This document shows positions 24,652-36,088 of a stretch of DNA of 64,000 bases, piece by piece. Every line of letters starts with the position of its first letter. Within the stretch, counting starts at the first letter, position 1. The position numbers and the translations under genes are program-made. Source of the DNA: Lysobacter sp036697405 (lineage in GTDB: Bacteria > Pseudomonadota > Gammaproteobacteria > Xanthomonadales > Xanthomonadaceae); the NCBI RefSeq assembly GCF_036697405.1, contig NZ_JBAHWA010000001.1:1054001-1118000 (forward strand). The letters run 5' to 3'. The notes beneath the pieces were generated by a model. The model saw only the letters and a list, made by a program, of their open reading frames with translations, did not search any database and had not been told where the DNA came from.

Positions 24652-25391
24652 GTGCGGGTTCGCCGCGTGGCGACGCGGCGTGCGCCGCAATTGCACAGCG
24701 ACGCAGTTCACACTATCGACATGGCATTGGCGCGCGCCGACGAACGCGACTTGCGCGTGCAACGCGCCCGTTCGCGTTTGTGAAGAACGGCGCTTTTCTC
24801 AGCGAATTCAGCATTGCATCCGATTTGACGCAGCGCCGACGCATGCGCGTTACATGCGGCGTTACATGGATGCGCATCGCCGATGCCTGCTTTAGTCGTA
24901 GAGCGCGCCACTTGCGCACATCGCAAGGCTTGAATTAGCTTGCGATGGACGCGCCTGCAGGGGGTCGCGTCGGGATCGAATCAGCACGGACGCTGAGTCG
25001 CGCGCCATCGCGCGCGACGCGGGCGGGACGCGCCGGATCTACACACAGGGGCCTCTGCATGCGACTGGATTCATCCAGCCTTCCCACGTCTCTCCGCGAC
25101 GGCGAGCCTGGCGCGCGCGCAGTTCCTTCCTCTTCGTTCCGACGCGCGCCCACGCCGCGTGGCGATGCGTTCGCGCGCGTCGCAGCCACGGCGACGCCGA
25201 TGCGCGAGGCTGTCCGCCTACGCTTCCGCTCCCCCATTACCGCGACTGCGCGGCGCCCCGGACGGGCGCTCGCACGCAGCCCGCGCACCGAAGTCCCGCG
25301 GCAAGGAAAGATGCCATCACCGCGGACCAGCGCCCGACGCCATCAGGGGATGCGTCGGGGATCATGAGCTACGAAATCAAGGATGTTTGTC
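24652..25391. other. Long gene-free stretch upstream of the S8 protease
   Basis: 740 bp without a convincing gene. Two Arg-rich open frames on opposite strands (about 24.94-25.37 kb) have no ribosome site and shift-like composition. The first 300 bp are less GC-rich than the surroundings. The stretch probably holds the protease promoter and a long leader; no clear operator or riboswitch was recognised. Confidence 0.5.
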
Positions 25392-27479
25392 ATGACTCGC
25401 AAAGTACGTTCGATGAAATGGACCGCACTGGCCATCGCCACGGCGATCGTGGTCGCACCGGCGGCCTATTCCGGCGGCAAGCTGCCGACGGCCAACAAGA
25501 CCAAGGTATCGACCTTGTCCCCGCAGGCGGCGAAGACGGCTAAGGAACAGCCGGCCCAATACGACCGCTTCATCATCACCTACAAGGGCTCGGCCAACGC
25601 CAAGGGCGTCGCCGCGGCCAAGGTCGGCACCCAATTGGCCAGCGCGTCGAAGGCGCTGGGCCTGGGCATCGCGCCGATGCGCACGCTCGCCACCGGCAGC
25701 GCGCTGATCCGCACCGAGCGCAAGCTCGACAGCGCGGCCAGCAAGCAGCTGATGATCGAGCTGATGAAGGACCCCAACGTGCTCGCGGTCGAACCCGATC
25801 GCCTGCGCCAGCGGCTGCTGGTCCCGAACGATCCGGGCTACGCGCAGCAGTGGCATTACAAGAACGGCCCCGGCGGCATCAATGCCGAACCGGCCTGGGA
25901 CCTGAGCACCGGCGACGGCGTGGTGGTGGCGGTGCTCGACACCGGCATCACCCCGCATGCGGACCTGGTCGGCAACCTGGTGGCGGGCTACGACTTCATC
26001 ATCGACACCGACGTCAGCGTCGACGGCGACGGCCGCGATGCCGACCCCAACGATCCGGGCGACTGGCACGACGGCGAATGCAACATCTTCGGCATCCCCG
26101 AAGACAGCAGCTGGCACGGCACCCACGTGTCCGGCACGGTCGCCGCCTCGACCGACAACGGCGTCGGCGTGGCCGGCGTCGCCTTCGGCGCCAAGGTCCA
26201 GCCGGTGCGCGTGCTGGGCAAGTGCGGTGGTTACGAGTCCGACATCATCGACGCGGTGACCTGGGCCTCCGGCGGCACCGTCGCCGGCGTGCCGGCCAAC
26301 GCCACGCCGGCCGAGGTCATCAACCTCAGCCTCGGCGGCGGCGGCGCGTGCTCGGTCGCAGAACAGGCCGCCTACACCGCGGCGGCCGGTCGCGGCACCA
26401 CGGTGGTGGTGGCGGCGGGCAACTCCTCGGCCGATGCGGCCGGCTACTCGCCGGCGAGCTGCAACGACGTGATCACCGTGTCCGCGGTCGGCCCGACCGG
26501 CACGCTGGCCGGTTACTCCAACTTCGGCACGGTGGTCGACGTGGCCGCGCCCGGCGGTTCGGGCGTGACGCCGGCGGCCGACAACATCCTGTCGACCCTC
26601 AACCTGGGCCTGCAGGGCCAGGAAGGCGACGGCTACGCCTGGATGGCGGGCACCTCGATGGCGTCTCCGCACGTCGCCGGCGTGGTCGCGCTGATGCAGG
26701 CCGTGGCGCCGACACCGAAGACCCCGGCGGAGATCAAGAAGATCCTGGAGAACACCGCCTACGCCTCCGGCGGCTTCCCGGCCGGCTGCAACTACGACAA
26801 GCCCTGCGGCGCCGGCATCGTCGACGCCCGCTACGCGGTGGCCGTGGCCTCCGGCGCCGAACCGCTGCCGGCCGATCCGCCGCCGCCGCCGGCTCCGCCG
26901 CCGGCGATCGAGCTGTCCAACGGCGTCACCGTCACCGGCATCGAAGTGCTGGCCGGCGGCAACGTGCGTTATCAGCTGCTGGTGCCCAACGGCGCGTCCA
27001 ACCTGCTGTTCGCCATGTACGGCGGCACCGGCGACGCGGACATCTACGTCAAGCGCGGCACCCCGCCGACCAACACCTCCTACGACTGCCGTCCGTTCAG
27101 TTCCGGCAACAACGAGAACTGCTTCTTCCCGGCACCGCAGGGCGGCATCTGGTACGTGACGATCAAGGGCTTCAGCAACTCGGCCGGCGTGTCCTTGTAC
27201 CCCAGCTTCACCGACGCCAACTGGCCGCGCGCGGTCGAGGCCGAGGCGACCCCGCTGACCAACCACCGCACCCGCGTGGACCTGACCTGGCTCAAGGGCA
27301 AGCGCAACATCGACGTCTACCGCAACGGCGCGATCCTCAAGACCGTGCGCAACAACGGCGCCACCACCGATACCTTCCGGATCATCGGTGCCGGCACCAT
27401 GAGCTACAAGCTGTGCAACAACGGTACGCAGGAATGCGCCGACCCGGTGGAGATCGAGTACGCCTCCTCCAAGCGCTGA
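25392..27479 (+). CDS. Secreted S8 serine protease (subtilase) with PPC domain
   Basis: 695-residue secreted protease. ATG 25392 is chosen because AAGGA lies eight bases upstream; an ATG nine bases earlier is possible. Signal peptide to about residue 28 (AIVVAPAAYSGG), then an I9-like prodomain (about 55-140) ending before VPNDPGYAQQW. The catalytic triad is complete: Asp183 in VAVLDTGI, His242 in WHGTHVSGT and Ser422 in AGTSMASPHVAG, with oxyanion Asn344 in AAGNSS. A Pro-rich linker (PPPPPAPPPA) leads to a pre-peptidase C-terminal domain (about 495-585, GTGDADIYVKRG), then a fibronectin-like C-terminal domain. Resembles the extracellular proteases of predatory Lysobacter. Single gene with a long leader. 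Confidence 0.95.
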   Translation: MTRKVRSMKWTALAIATAIVVAPAAYSGGKLPTANKTKVSTLSPQAAKTAKEQPAQYDRFIITYKGSANAKGVAAAKVGTQLASASKALGLGIAPMRTLATGSALIRTERKLDSAASKQLMIELMKDPNVLAVEPDRLRQRLLVPNDPGYAQQWHYKNGPGGINAEPAWDLSTGDGVVVAVLDTGITPHADLVGNLVAGYDFIIDTDVSVDGDGRDADPNDPGDWHDGECNIFGIPEDSSWHGTHVSGTVAASTDNGVGVAGVAFGAKVQPVRVLGKCGGYESDIIDAVTWASGGTVAGVPANATPAEVINLSLGGGGACSVAEQAAYTAAAGRGTTVVVAAGNSSADAAGYSPASCNDVITVSAVGPTGTLAGYSNFGTVVDVAAPGGSGVTPAADNILSTLNLGLQGQEGDGYAWMAGTSMASPHVAGVVALMQAVAPTPKTPAEIKKILENTAYASGGFPAGCNYDKPCGAGIVDARYAVAVASGAEPLPADPPPPPAPPPAIELSNGVTVTGIEVLAGGNVRYQLLVPNGASNLLFAMYGGTGDADIYVKRGTPPTNTSYDCRPFSSGNNENCFFPAPQGGIWYVTIKGFSNSAGVSLYPSFTDANWPRAVEAEATPLTNHRTRVDLTWLKGKRNIDVYRNGAILKTVRNNGATTDTFRIIGAGTMSYKLCNNGTQECADPVEIEYASSKR

Positions 27480-27495
27480 TCGCGGCATGCAACAC

Positions 27496-27521
27496 GGAGG
27501 GCCCGGCTCGCCGGGCCCTCC
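27496..27521 (+). terminator. Hairpin after the protease gene
   Basis: Perfect stem GGAGGGCCCGGC-TC-GCCGGGCCCTCC, 17 bp after the stop, without a T-run. Probably a terminator or mRNA-stabilising hairpin. Confidence 0.6.
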
Positions 27522-27582
27522 GCTAGCGGAGCGCGAAGCGCCCGCCGATCCGTCGTTCCCTTAGTACCGTTCTGGAGTCCGC

Positions 27583-28452
27583 ATGCATCCCCACCCCTCA
27601 TTCCCGCGCCGGCATCGCGCCGGCGCCGTGCTGCTGACGCTGGCCTGCCTGGCCGGCCTGGCGGCCTGCAACCGCGGCCCCGCCGATGCCGGCACCGAAA
27701 CGGCCAAGGCCGCCGAGACCGCACCGGTGCCGCGCTACGACGCCAAGCTCAGCCTGGTCAACAACAACGGCAGCCTGCGCTACGACGGCAGCGTCGACAG
27801 CGAGGCCGCCAAGCAGGCGGTGATCGCCGCGCTCGCCCACGCCTACGGCGCCGAGAAGCTGTCCGGCGACCTCGCCGTCGACCGCTATGCGCGTCCGGCC
27901 GATTGGGCGGCCAACCTGCCCAAGTTCGCCGCCGCCTTCCACCAGCCCGGCGCCGCGGTCAGTTTCCAGGGCCAGCGCATCGAGCTCAGCGGCCAGGTCG
28001 CCGACGCCGACCGCGCCGCCCTGCTGGAACAGGCGCGCAGCCTGTATCCCGGCTATGCCTACACCGGCCTGTTCGAGGGCGTGGGCGCGGCGCCGGCGAA
28101 CGCCGCGCTGGCCTCGCTGGACAAGCAGGCCAGCGCCGCCGAGGTGGTCCGGGCCCTGAACCAGACCCCGATCGCGTTCGAAGGCGACAGCGCACGCATC
28201 GCCGCCGCCAGCCTGGACGCGCTGGGCGAGGCGGCCAAGGCGATCCAGGCAGCGCCGGCGCGGACGCGGGTCGAGATCTACGGCCCGGCCGGCGCCAGCG
28301 GCGCCAGCGAGGACGAGTTGGCGCTGTCCAAGGCGCGCGCCGAGGCGGTCAAGGTGCTGCTGGTGGTGAACGGGGTCAGCCCGGGCGCGATCGAGACCAA
28401 GGCCGCCGCCGCCGACAGCGGCCGCGGCATCAGCTTCAAGTTGATCAAATGA
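27583..28452 (+). CDS. Lipoprotein with BON-like and OmpA-like C-terminal regions
   Basis: 289 residues. Lipoprotein signal with lipobox LAAC (about 26-29), so a lipid-anchored envelope protein. The middle has one or two BON-like segments (about 55-155: NGSLRYDGSVDSEAAKQAVI and QRIELSGQVADADRAALLEQ). The last 100 residues resemble an OmpA/MotB peptidoglycan-binding fold (TPIAFEGDSARIAAASLDAL, then LALSKARAEAVKVLLVVNGV). ATG 27583 follows CTGGAG. Alone, with a strong terminator after it. The domain calls are by eye and moderate. Confidence 0.75.
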   Translation: MHPHPSFPRRHRAGAVLLTLACLAGLAACNRGPADAGTETAKAAETAPVPRYDAKLSLVNNNGSLRYDGSVDSEAAKQAVIAALAHAYGAEKLSGDLAVDRYARPADWAANLPKFAAAFHQPGAAVSFQGQRIELSGQVADADRAALLEQARSLYPGYAYTGLFEGVGAAPANAALASLDKQASAAEVVRALNQTPIAFEGDSARIAAASLDALGEAAKAIQAAPARTRVEIYGPAGASGASEDELALSKARAEAVKVLLVVNGVSPGAIETKAAAADSGRGISFKLIK

Positions 28453-28510
28453 TGCGGCGGCCGTCGCGGCGGCCGCCCCCGATCAGGTAACCGGCCTCTC
28501 TCCAGGCCCT

Positions 28511-28542
28511 CGCCGGCGAGCTGTTTGCGCCGGCGTTTTTTT
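28511..28542 (+). terminator. Terminator after the BON/OmpA-like lipoprotein
   Basis: CGCCGGCG-agctgtttg-CGCCGGCG is followed by seven T residues: a good intrinsic terminator 58 bp after the stop. Confidence 0.85.
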
Positions 28543-28556
28543 GGGCGGAGGCGCCA

Positions 28557-28696
28557 AAAGCAAATCCCCCCTGCCCCCCTTTCAAAAGGGGGGAACAGCA
28601 GGCTCAAAGGGGGAGCCACGGGGCGGCGCTGAAATGAACCACCGGCGGGTCCTCCCCCTTTGAAAAAATGGGGGATCGAGGGGGATTTGCTCTTGC
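28557..28696. repeat. Two opposed copies of the CAAATCCCCC repeat
   Basis: One copy at 28557-28597 (GCAAATCCCCCCTGCC, then TTTCAAAAGGGGGG) and one inverted at 28650-28696 (CCCCCTTTGAAAAAATGGGG, then GAGGGGGATTTGC). Together they can fold into a long hairpin between the lipoprotein gene and uvrA. Confidence 0.8.
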
Positions 28697-28897
28697 CCCC
28701 GACAAGCCCGGATCCCGGCCCCGCGCCCGATCCGTTCATTCGCCGCAAACGAAACCCGCCGTCGCGATCAGGCTTGCGACCAGGCCCCGCCTCGGCCCTT
28801 CCGTTCCGGGGATTTGCCCCCATCTTCCGCACTCGATACGCTCTTCTGTTCGCCGTCGCCTCGCGCGTCGGCGGCCCTCCCCCATTGCAGGCAAACG

Positions 28898-31821
<2,924 letters not shown>

Positions 31822-31825
<4 letters not shown>

Positions 31826-32241
31826 GCGACGCCACCGAAACCACCGCCGACGTGCTGTTCCGCATGCCGATCGAGCTGCGCTGGCGCGATCTGGACGCGT
31901 TCAACCACGTCAACAATTCCAACTTCCTGACCTACCTGGAAGAAACCCGCATCCGCTGGTTCGCGAGCTGGGACGGCGAATGGGTCAGCGACACCGTCGC
32001 GCCGCTGCTGGCGGCGGTGCAGCTGAACTACCGCCTGCCCATCCCCTATCCGTCGGCGGTGGCGGTGGAGCTGTACACCCAGCGCGTGGGCAGCACCAGC
32101 CTGACCATCGGCCACCGCATCGTCTCCGAGGACGGCAGCGCGCTGTACTGCGACGGCCACGTGGTGGTGGTCTGGATCGACCGCGCCAGCGGGCGGCCGG
32201 TGCCGCTGCCGGTGCCGGTGTTGGAAGCGATCCAGCGCTGA
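31822..32241 (+). CDS. Hotdog-fold acyl-CoA thioesterase (YbgC/FadM type)
   Basis: 139 residues, 4-hydroxybenzoyl-CoA-thioesterase-like. The motif LRWRDLDAFNHVNNSNFLTY carries the catalytic-type aspartate before the hotdog helix; the C-terminal strand YCDGHVVVVWIDRASGR is typical. Cytoplasmic, likely acting on short or medium acyl-CoA; the substrate is not known. Translationally coupled to uvrA by an ATGA overlap, a physical link with no obvious functional one. Confidence 0.88.
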
Positions 32242-32340
32242 GCGTGGTGCGCGCCTAGGCGTGTCGCCTGCGGGATCCGTTCGTCGTGGATCTGTCGAAC
32301 CACGGGCGGACCGCGCGCCACTCACGAATCAGGATCGTGG

Positions 32341-32427
32341 CCGTAGGGTGCGGTGATAACCGCACCGGCGCGGTGGTTCGCAGCGGCGCGATGGTGCGGT
32401 TCGCATTCGCTCACCACACCCTACGGT
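32341..32427. repeat. Inverted repeat with GTAGGGTG ends
   Basis: The outer arms CCGTAGGGTGCGGTGA and TCACCACACCCTACGG flank an inner pair GGTGATAACCGCACC / GGTGCGGTTCGC. It matches the widespread GTAGGGTGCG class of proteobacterial intergenic palindromes. It lies between convergent genes and may act as a bidirectional terminator. Confidence 0.75.
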
Positions 32428-32474
32428 TAGGCGGCCAGACTCATTCGCAGGCATCCGCACGACGGAGCCGGCTA

Positions 32475-32936
32475 TCAGGGCTTGCGCGCTTCCAATTCGC
32501 CGCGCAGCACGCCGCCGTCCTTGAGCGCGAACTCGACCACGACCTTGCTGCCGGGCTTCAGCGGCGCATGCGGCTGCATCAGCATCAAATGCATGCCGCC
32601 GGGCTTGAGCGTGGCGTTGCCGTCGGGCGCGATGCGCAATTCCGGCAGCGCGCGCATGCGGCTGATGCCGTCGACGATGCGGGTTTCGTGCAGCGTGCTG
32701 TCGCCGAAGGCCGGGCTGCTGACGCCGACGATGGTGATCGGGGTCGGACAGCGATTCTCGATCCGGCCGAAGCCGGCCATCATCGGCATCTGCGCCGGCG
32801 GCAGCCGAACCCAGCCGTCGACGACGCGCGCCGTGCAGCCGCGCGCCTGCGCCGGCGGCGCCATGCACAGGGCCGATAGCAGGGCCGAAACCAGGGCCAG
32901 AACGTGGAAGGCGGTGCGAGAACGGAGCGGCGTCAT
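32475..32936 (-). CDS. Periplasmic copper chaperone, PCuAC family
   Basis: 153 residues with a signal peptide (cleavage near PPAQARG). The PCuAC (DUF461) copper site is visible: His in STLHETRIVDG, Met in ISRMRAL, and the HxM pair in GGMHLMLM, spaced as in proteins that deliver Cu(I) to cytochrome oxidase. The rest is a cupredoxin-like beta sandwich (VRLPPAQMPMMAGFGRIENR). Divergent from the crotonase gene, 54 bp away. No oxidase or SCO gene is adjacent. Confidence 0.87.
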   Translation of the reverse strand: MTPLRSRTAFHVLALVSALLSALCMAPPAQARGCTARVVDGWVRLPPAQMPMMAGFGRIENRCPTPITIVGVSSPAFGDSTLHETRIVDGISRMRALPELRIAPDGNATLKPGGMHLMLMQPHAPLKPGSKVVVEFALKDGGVLRGELEARKP

Positions 32937-32990
32937 CGGCCTATGATAGCGCCAAAGCTTTCCGTCCCGAATCGCCGCGCAGGAGCTGCC

Positions 32991-33749
32991 ATGAGCCTAG
33001 TCACCGCCACCACCCACGGCGAAATCGTCGAGCTGCAACTGGCGCGCGCGCCGGTCAACGCGCTCAACCCCAGCCTATGCCATGACCTGCGCGTCGCGCT
33101 CGGCCAGGCCATCGCCGACGGTGCCCAGGGCATCGTGCTGGCCGGCGGCCCCAAAGTGTTCTCGGCCGGCCTGGACGTGCCGCATCTGCTGTCGCTGGGC
33201 GAGGATCGCCACGCGCTGATGGCGGCCTGGCAGGCCTTTTTCGACACCGCGCTGGCGATCGCCGCCAGCCCGGTGCCGGTAGTGGCCTCGCTGGCCGGCC
33301 ACGCGCCCGCCGGCGGCTGCGTGCTGGCGCTGTGCTGCGACTACCGCATCATGGCCTCCGGCCCGTTCCGGATCGGCCTCAACGAAACCCAGGTCGGCCT
33401 GGTCGCGCCGGAAGGCATCCAGCGCCTGATGCGGCGCGTGGTCGGCACCTACCGCGCCGAACGCCTGCTGGTGGCGGGCGAAATGCTGGACGCCGAGCAA
33501 GCGCTGCAGGCGGGTTTGGTCGACGAGCTGACCGATATCGACGACGTCGCCACCCGCGCGCGGGTCTGGCTGGAGCAGCTGCTGGCGCTGCCGCGCCAGG
33601 CCATGCTGCAGACGCGCTCGATCGCGCGCGCCGATCTGATCGAGGCGCTGCAGCCGGAATACATCCATCTGCAGCATTTCATCGAGGCTTGGTATCAGCC
33701 TTCGACGCAGGGCGCCTTGCAGGCGCTGGTGGCGCGGCTGGGCAAGTAG
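32991..33749 (+). CDS. Enoyl-CoA hydratase/isomerase family protein (crotonase)
   Basis: 252 residues. Start at 32991 with GCAGGAG upstream. Crotonase fold: CoA-binding FSAGLDVPHLLSL (A-G-x-D), oxyanion segment AGHAPAGGCVLALCCDYRIM and NETQVGLVAPEGIQRLMRR. The second catalytic-type glutamate position, usually in PExxxGL, is replaced here by NETQVGL, so the exact reaction (hydratase, isomerase or hydrolase) is uncertain. Ends in a helical C-terminal cap. Not in an operon; followed by a repeat-rich gap. Confidence 0.87.
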   Translation: MSLVTATTHGEIVELQLARAPVNALNPSLCHDLRVALGQAIADGAQGIVLAGGPKVFSAGLDVPHLLSLGEDRHALMAAWQAFFDTALAIAASPVPVVASLAGHAPAGGCVLALCCDYRIMASGPFRIGLNETQVGLVAPEGIQRLMRRVVGTYRAERLLVAGEMLDAEQALQAGLVDELTDIDDVATRARVWLEQLLALPRQAMLQTRSIARADLIEALQPEYIHLQHFIEAWYQPSTQGALQALVARLGK

Positions 33750-33800
33750 GTTCCGCTGCGATCGAACGCGGGCTTCGTGGCTGGTCCTGGGGCGATTCGC

Positions 33801-34196
33801 GTTAAAGCAAATCCCCCTTTTACAAAGGGGGAAGACAAGCGAGCGCTGTGCTTGGTCCGTTCGCGTTAAAGCAAATCCCCCTCAATCCCCCTTTTTCAAA
33901 GGGGGAAGAATAAGCGCGCTGCTCCTGGTTCGTTCGTGGTGAGCTTGTCGAACCGTGGTGGGTCGCCGCGTAAGCGCGCGACAAAGCAAATTCTCTCCTA
34001 CCCCTTTTTTCAAAGGGGTACTGCTCTGGCGTGTCGTCGCAGTTCCGCGCTGCACGCGTTCTGCCTCCCCCTTTGAAAAAGGGGGATTGAGGGGGATTTG
34101 CTTTTGCTTCCGAGCGCGTGGGCCGCGCTCGACGGCGAGATGGAGACAGCGGCTGCGTAAGAAGCAAATCCCGCCCCTTTTGCAAAGGGGGAAGAC
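33801..34196. repeat. Cluster of five CAAATCCCCC / CAAAGGGGG repeat copies
   Basis: Copies at 33801-33834, 33864-33910, 33983-34018, 34065-34112 (inverted) and 34161-34196. The consensus is roughly AAAGCAAATCCCCCT, then CCCCTTTTTCAAAGGGGGAA. Each can fold as CCCCCTTT / AAAGGGGG. The spacers are unique. They fill the 477-bp gap between the convergent crotonase and sseA genes, which otherwise holds no gene. Confidence 0.85.
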
Positions 34197-34226
34197 CGGC
34201 GGCAGGCGCTTAGTTGGGTGCGGGGA

Positions 34227-35078
34227 TCAGGCTTCGCCGGTCGCCACCGGTCGCGACGGGTCGGCCAGCCAACCGCTCCAGGAGCCGGTGAACAGGCCCG
34301 CGCCTTGCAGGCCGGCATGTTCCATCGCCAGCAGGTGGTGGCAGGCGGTGACGCCGGAGCCGCACATCACCACGGTCTGCTGCGGTGCGTAGTCTCCCAT
34401 CACCTCGGCGAAGCCCTGCGCGAGTTCGCCGGCGGGCTTGAAGCGGCCGTCGCTGAGGTTCTGCGCGTAAGGACGGTTGCGCGCGCCGGGCACATGGCCG
34501 GCGACGCGGTCCAGGGGTTCGACTTCGCCGCGGAAGCGTTCGGCCGCGCGCGCGTCGATCAGCAACTTGCCGGCGTCCAGATGCGCGCGCACCGCGTCGG
34601 CGTCGAGCAGGCGGCGCTGGTCGAAACTGCCCGGATAGCGAGAGGGCTCCGGCGCCGGCAGCGCCGCGTCGGTCGGCAGGCCGAGCTCGTTCCAGCGCTG
34701 CCAGCCGCCGTCGAGCACGGCCACGCGGCGGTGGCCGAGCAGGCGCAGCAGCGCCCACAGGCGCGCCGCGGCCAGCGCGCCGTCGCCGTGGTCGTAGGCC
34801 ACGACCTGGTCGTCGGGCGAGACGCCCCAGCGTTCCAGGGTGGCGGTGAAATCGGCGGCATCGGGCCAGGGATGGCGACCGGCGTTGCGTTTGCGGTGAT
34901 CGGACAGGTCGCGATCCAGGTGCGCGTAACGCGCACCGGGGATATGCGATTGCGCATAGGCCGCTTCACCCGCCTCGGGATCGCCCAGGCCGGCGCGGGC
35001 GTCGATCACGACCAAGCCGTCGCTGCCCAGTTGCGCGGCCAGCTCTTCGGCCGGCACCAGGGTGGTCCAGTTCATCAT
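34227..35078 (-). CDS. sseA: 3-mercaptopyruvate sulfurtransferase (two-domain rhodanese)
   Basis: 283 residues, two tandem rhodanese domains. The inactive N-terminal domain spans about 1-130 (VVIDARAGLGDPEAGEAAYA, YDHGDGALAAARLWALL). The catalytic C-terminal domain has Cys239 in VVMCGSGVTAC. The CGSGVT loop is the mercaptopyruvate-type signature rather than the CRKGVT of thiosulfate enzymes. Cytoplasmic. Its ATG overlaps the nudix gene's stop (ATGA), so the three genes from DUF1289 to sseA form one coupled unit. Confidence 0.92.
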   Translation of the reverse strand: MMNWTTLVPAEELAAQLGSDGLVVIDARAGLGDPEAGEAAYAQSHIPGARYAHLDRDLSDHRKRNAGRHPWPDAADFTATLERWGVSPDDQVVAYDHGDGALAAARLWALLRLLGHRRVAVLDGGWQRWNELGLPTDAALPAPEPSRYPGSFDQRRLLDADAVRAHLDAGKLLIDARAAERFRGEVEPLDRVAGHVPGARNRPYAQNLSDGRFKPAGELAQGFAEVMGDYAPQQTVVMCGSGVTACHHLLAMEHAGLQGAGLFTGSWSGWLADPSRPVATGEA

Positions 35079-35707
35079 GCGATCGCCTCCAGTCGTTGCC
35101 GCAGGTTCAACAGCATCGACGCGGTCGCGCCCCAGATGCGCTGGTCCGGATAGCGGAACTCCAGCACCTGGCGCACGCGGCCGCGGTAATCGAGCGTATG
35201 GGTGGTCAGGTTGGCCGGATCCATCAGATAGGCCAGCGACACTTCGAACACGTCCGCGACTTCGTTCGGGTCCGGCCGCGCCACGTAGTCGCGGTCGATC
35301 GTCGCCACCACCGGCAGCACGCGGAAACCGGTGATGGTCGCCAGCGGATCCAGATAGCCCAGCGGCGCGATCTGCGCCGGCGCCAGGCCGATCTCCTCGC
35401 CGGTCTCGCGGATCGCCGCGGCCACCGCATCGGCGTCGGCGGTTTCGATGCGGCCGCCGGGAAAGCTCACCTGCCCGCCATGTTGGCGCAGGGCGTCGGT
35501 GCGCCGGGTGAGCAGCACGTGGGTGCCGCCTTCGCGCGGCACCAGGCCGACCAGCACCGCGGCGCGCGCGGGCTCGGCGGCTTCGGGCAGCAGGCCCTGC
35601 AATTCGTTCAGATTCCAGGCGAGGCCGGCGGGCTCGCTGGCCAGCGGGTACAGCGCCTCGTGCAAGCGCGGATAGTCGCTGGGCACGCGGGGCGGCAAGG
35701 CGCTCAC
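35075..35707 (-). CDS. Nudix hydrolase, CoA pyrophosphatase type
   Basis: 210 residues from GTG 35707. The Nudix box GGRIETADADAVAAAIRETG + EEIGL fits GX5EX7REUXEEXGU. The preceding LLTRRTDALRQHGGQVSFPG matches the NudL/YeaB CoA diphosphatase signature, so cleavage of CoA and derivatives is the likely activity. The start overlaps the DUF1289 stop as GTGA; the stop overlaps the sseA start. A longer upstream frame is Arg-rich and not supported. Confidence 0.9.
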   Translation of the reverse strand: MSALPPRVPSDYPRLHEALYPLASEPAGLAWNLNELQGLLPEAAEPARAAVLVGLVPREGGTHVLLTRRTDALRQHGGQVSFPGGRIETADADAVAAAIRETGEEIGLAPAQIAPLGYLDPLATITGFRVLPVVATIDRDYVARPDPNEVADVFEVSLAYLMDPANLTTHTLDYRGRVRQVLEFRYPDQRIWGATASMLLNLRQRLEAIA

Positions 35708-35889
35708 CGGCGCCGCGACTCGCGATCGGGCAGCACGTGCTCCATCAGCCGCAGGCGCTCGTCGTCGTTCATCTGCGACCAACGCGCGATCTCGGCGGTG
35801 GTGCGGTGGCAGCCTTCGCACAGGCCCTGCTCGTCCAGCGAGCAAACGCCGATACAGGGACTGAGCACCGCCCGGAATTGGAAATTCAT
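35704..35889 (-). CDS. DUF1289 family small protein
   Basis: 61 residues from ATG 35889; GTG 35895 would add two. Four cysteines in SPCIGVCSLDEQGLCEGCHR give the C-x3-C...C-x2-C pattern typical of DUF1289, thought to be a small metal or Fe-S site. The helix RTTAEIARWSQMNDDERLRL follows. Widely found beside nudix or other small genes. Coupled to the nudix gene by overlap. Confidence 0.88.
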   Translation of the reverse strand: MNFQFRAVLSPCIGVCSLDEQGLCEGCHRTTAEIARWSQMNDDERLRLMEHVLPDRESRRR

Positions 35890-36035
35890 CGCCACACCAC
35901 CAAGCCGCGCATCCTCGCGCGACCGTCAGGGCGGCCCAAGGGGCCGCATAGCACCGGCCAGGGCCGGGTTCAACGCCTCGCCGGCGACGCCGGCGGGTGA
36001 GTCCCAAAACTACGCCGGACCAGCCGGTGGACTAC

Positions 36036-36070
36036 TCAAAAAAGTTGCGCCGGCAGGGCCGGCGCAACCT
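36036..36070 (-). terminator. Terminator of the FKBP gene
   Basis: On the minus strand TTGCGCCGGC-CCTG-CCGGCGCAA is followed by CTTTTTTG, immediately after the stop. Confidence 0.9.
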
Positions 36071-36088
36071 GACAACGGACCGATCGGC

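Noticed and set aside
24945..25367. Possible 140-residue gene before the protease
   Set aside because: Arg/Ser/Pro-rich, no ribosome site, overlapping an equally long frame on the other strand.
25377..27488. A 703-codon open frame on the minus strand opposite the S8 protease
   Set aside because: Shadow frame; the plus strand has signal peptide, catalytic triad and ribosome site.
28700..28897. LexA (SOS) box before uvrA
   Set aside because: No convincing xanthomonad or E. coli-type LexA palindrome was seen.
33801..34196. CRISPR array in the repeat cluster
   Set aside because: Copies are in both orientations, of unequal length and unevenly spaced, and the same repeat occurs singly elsewhere.
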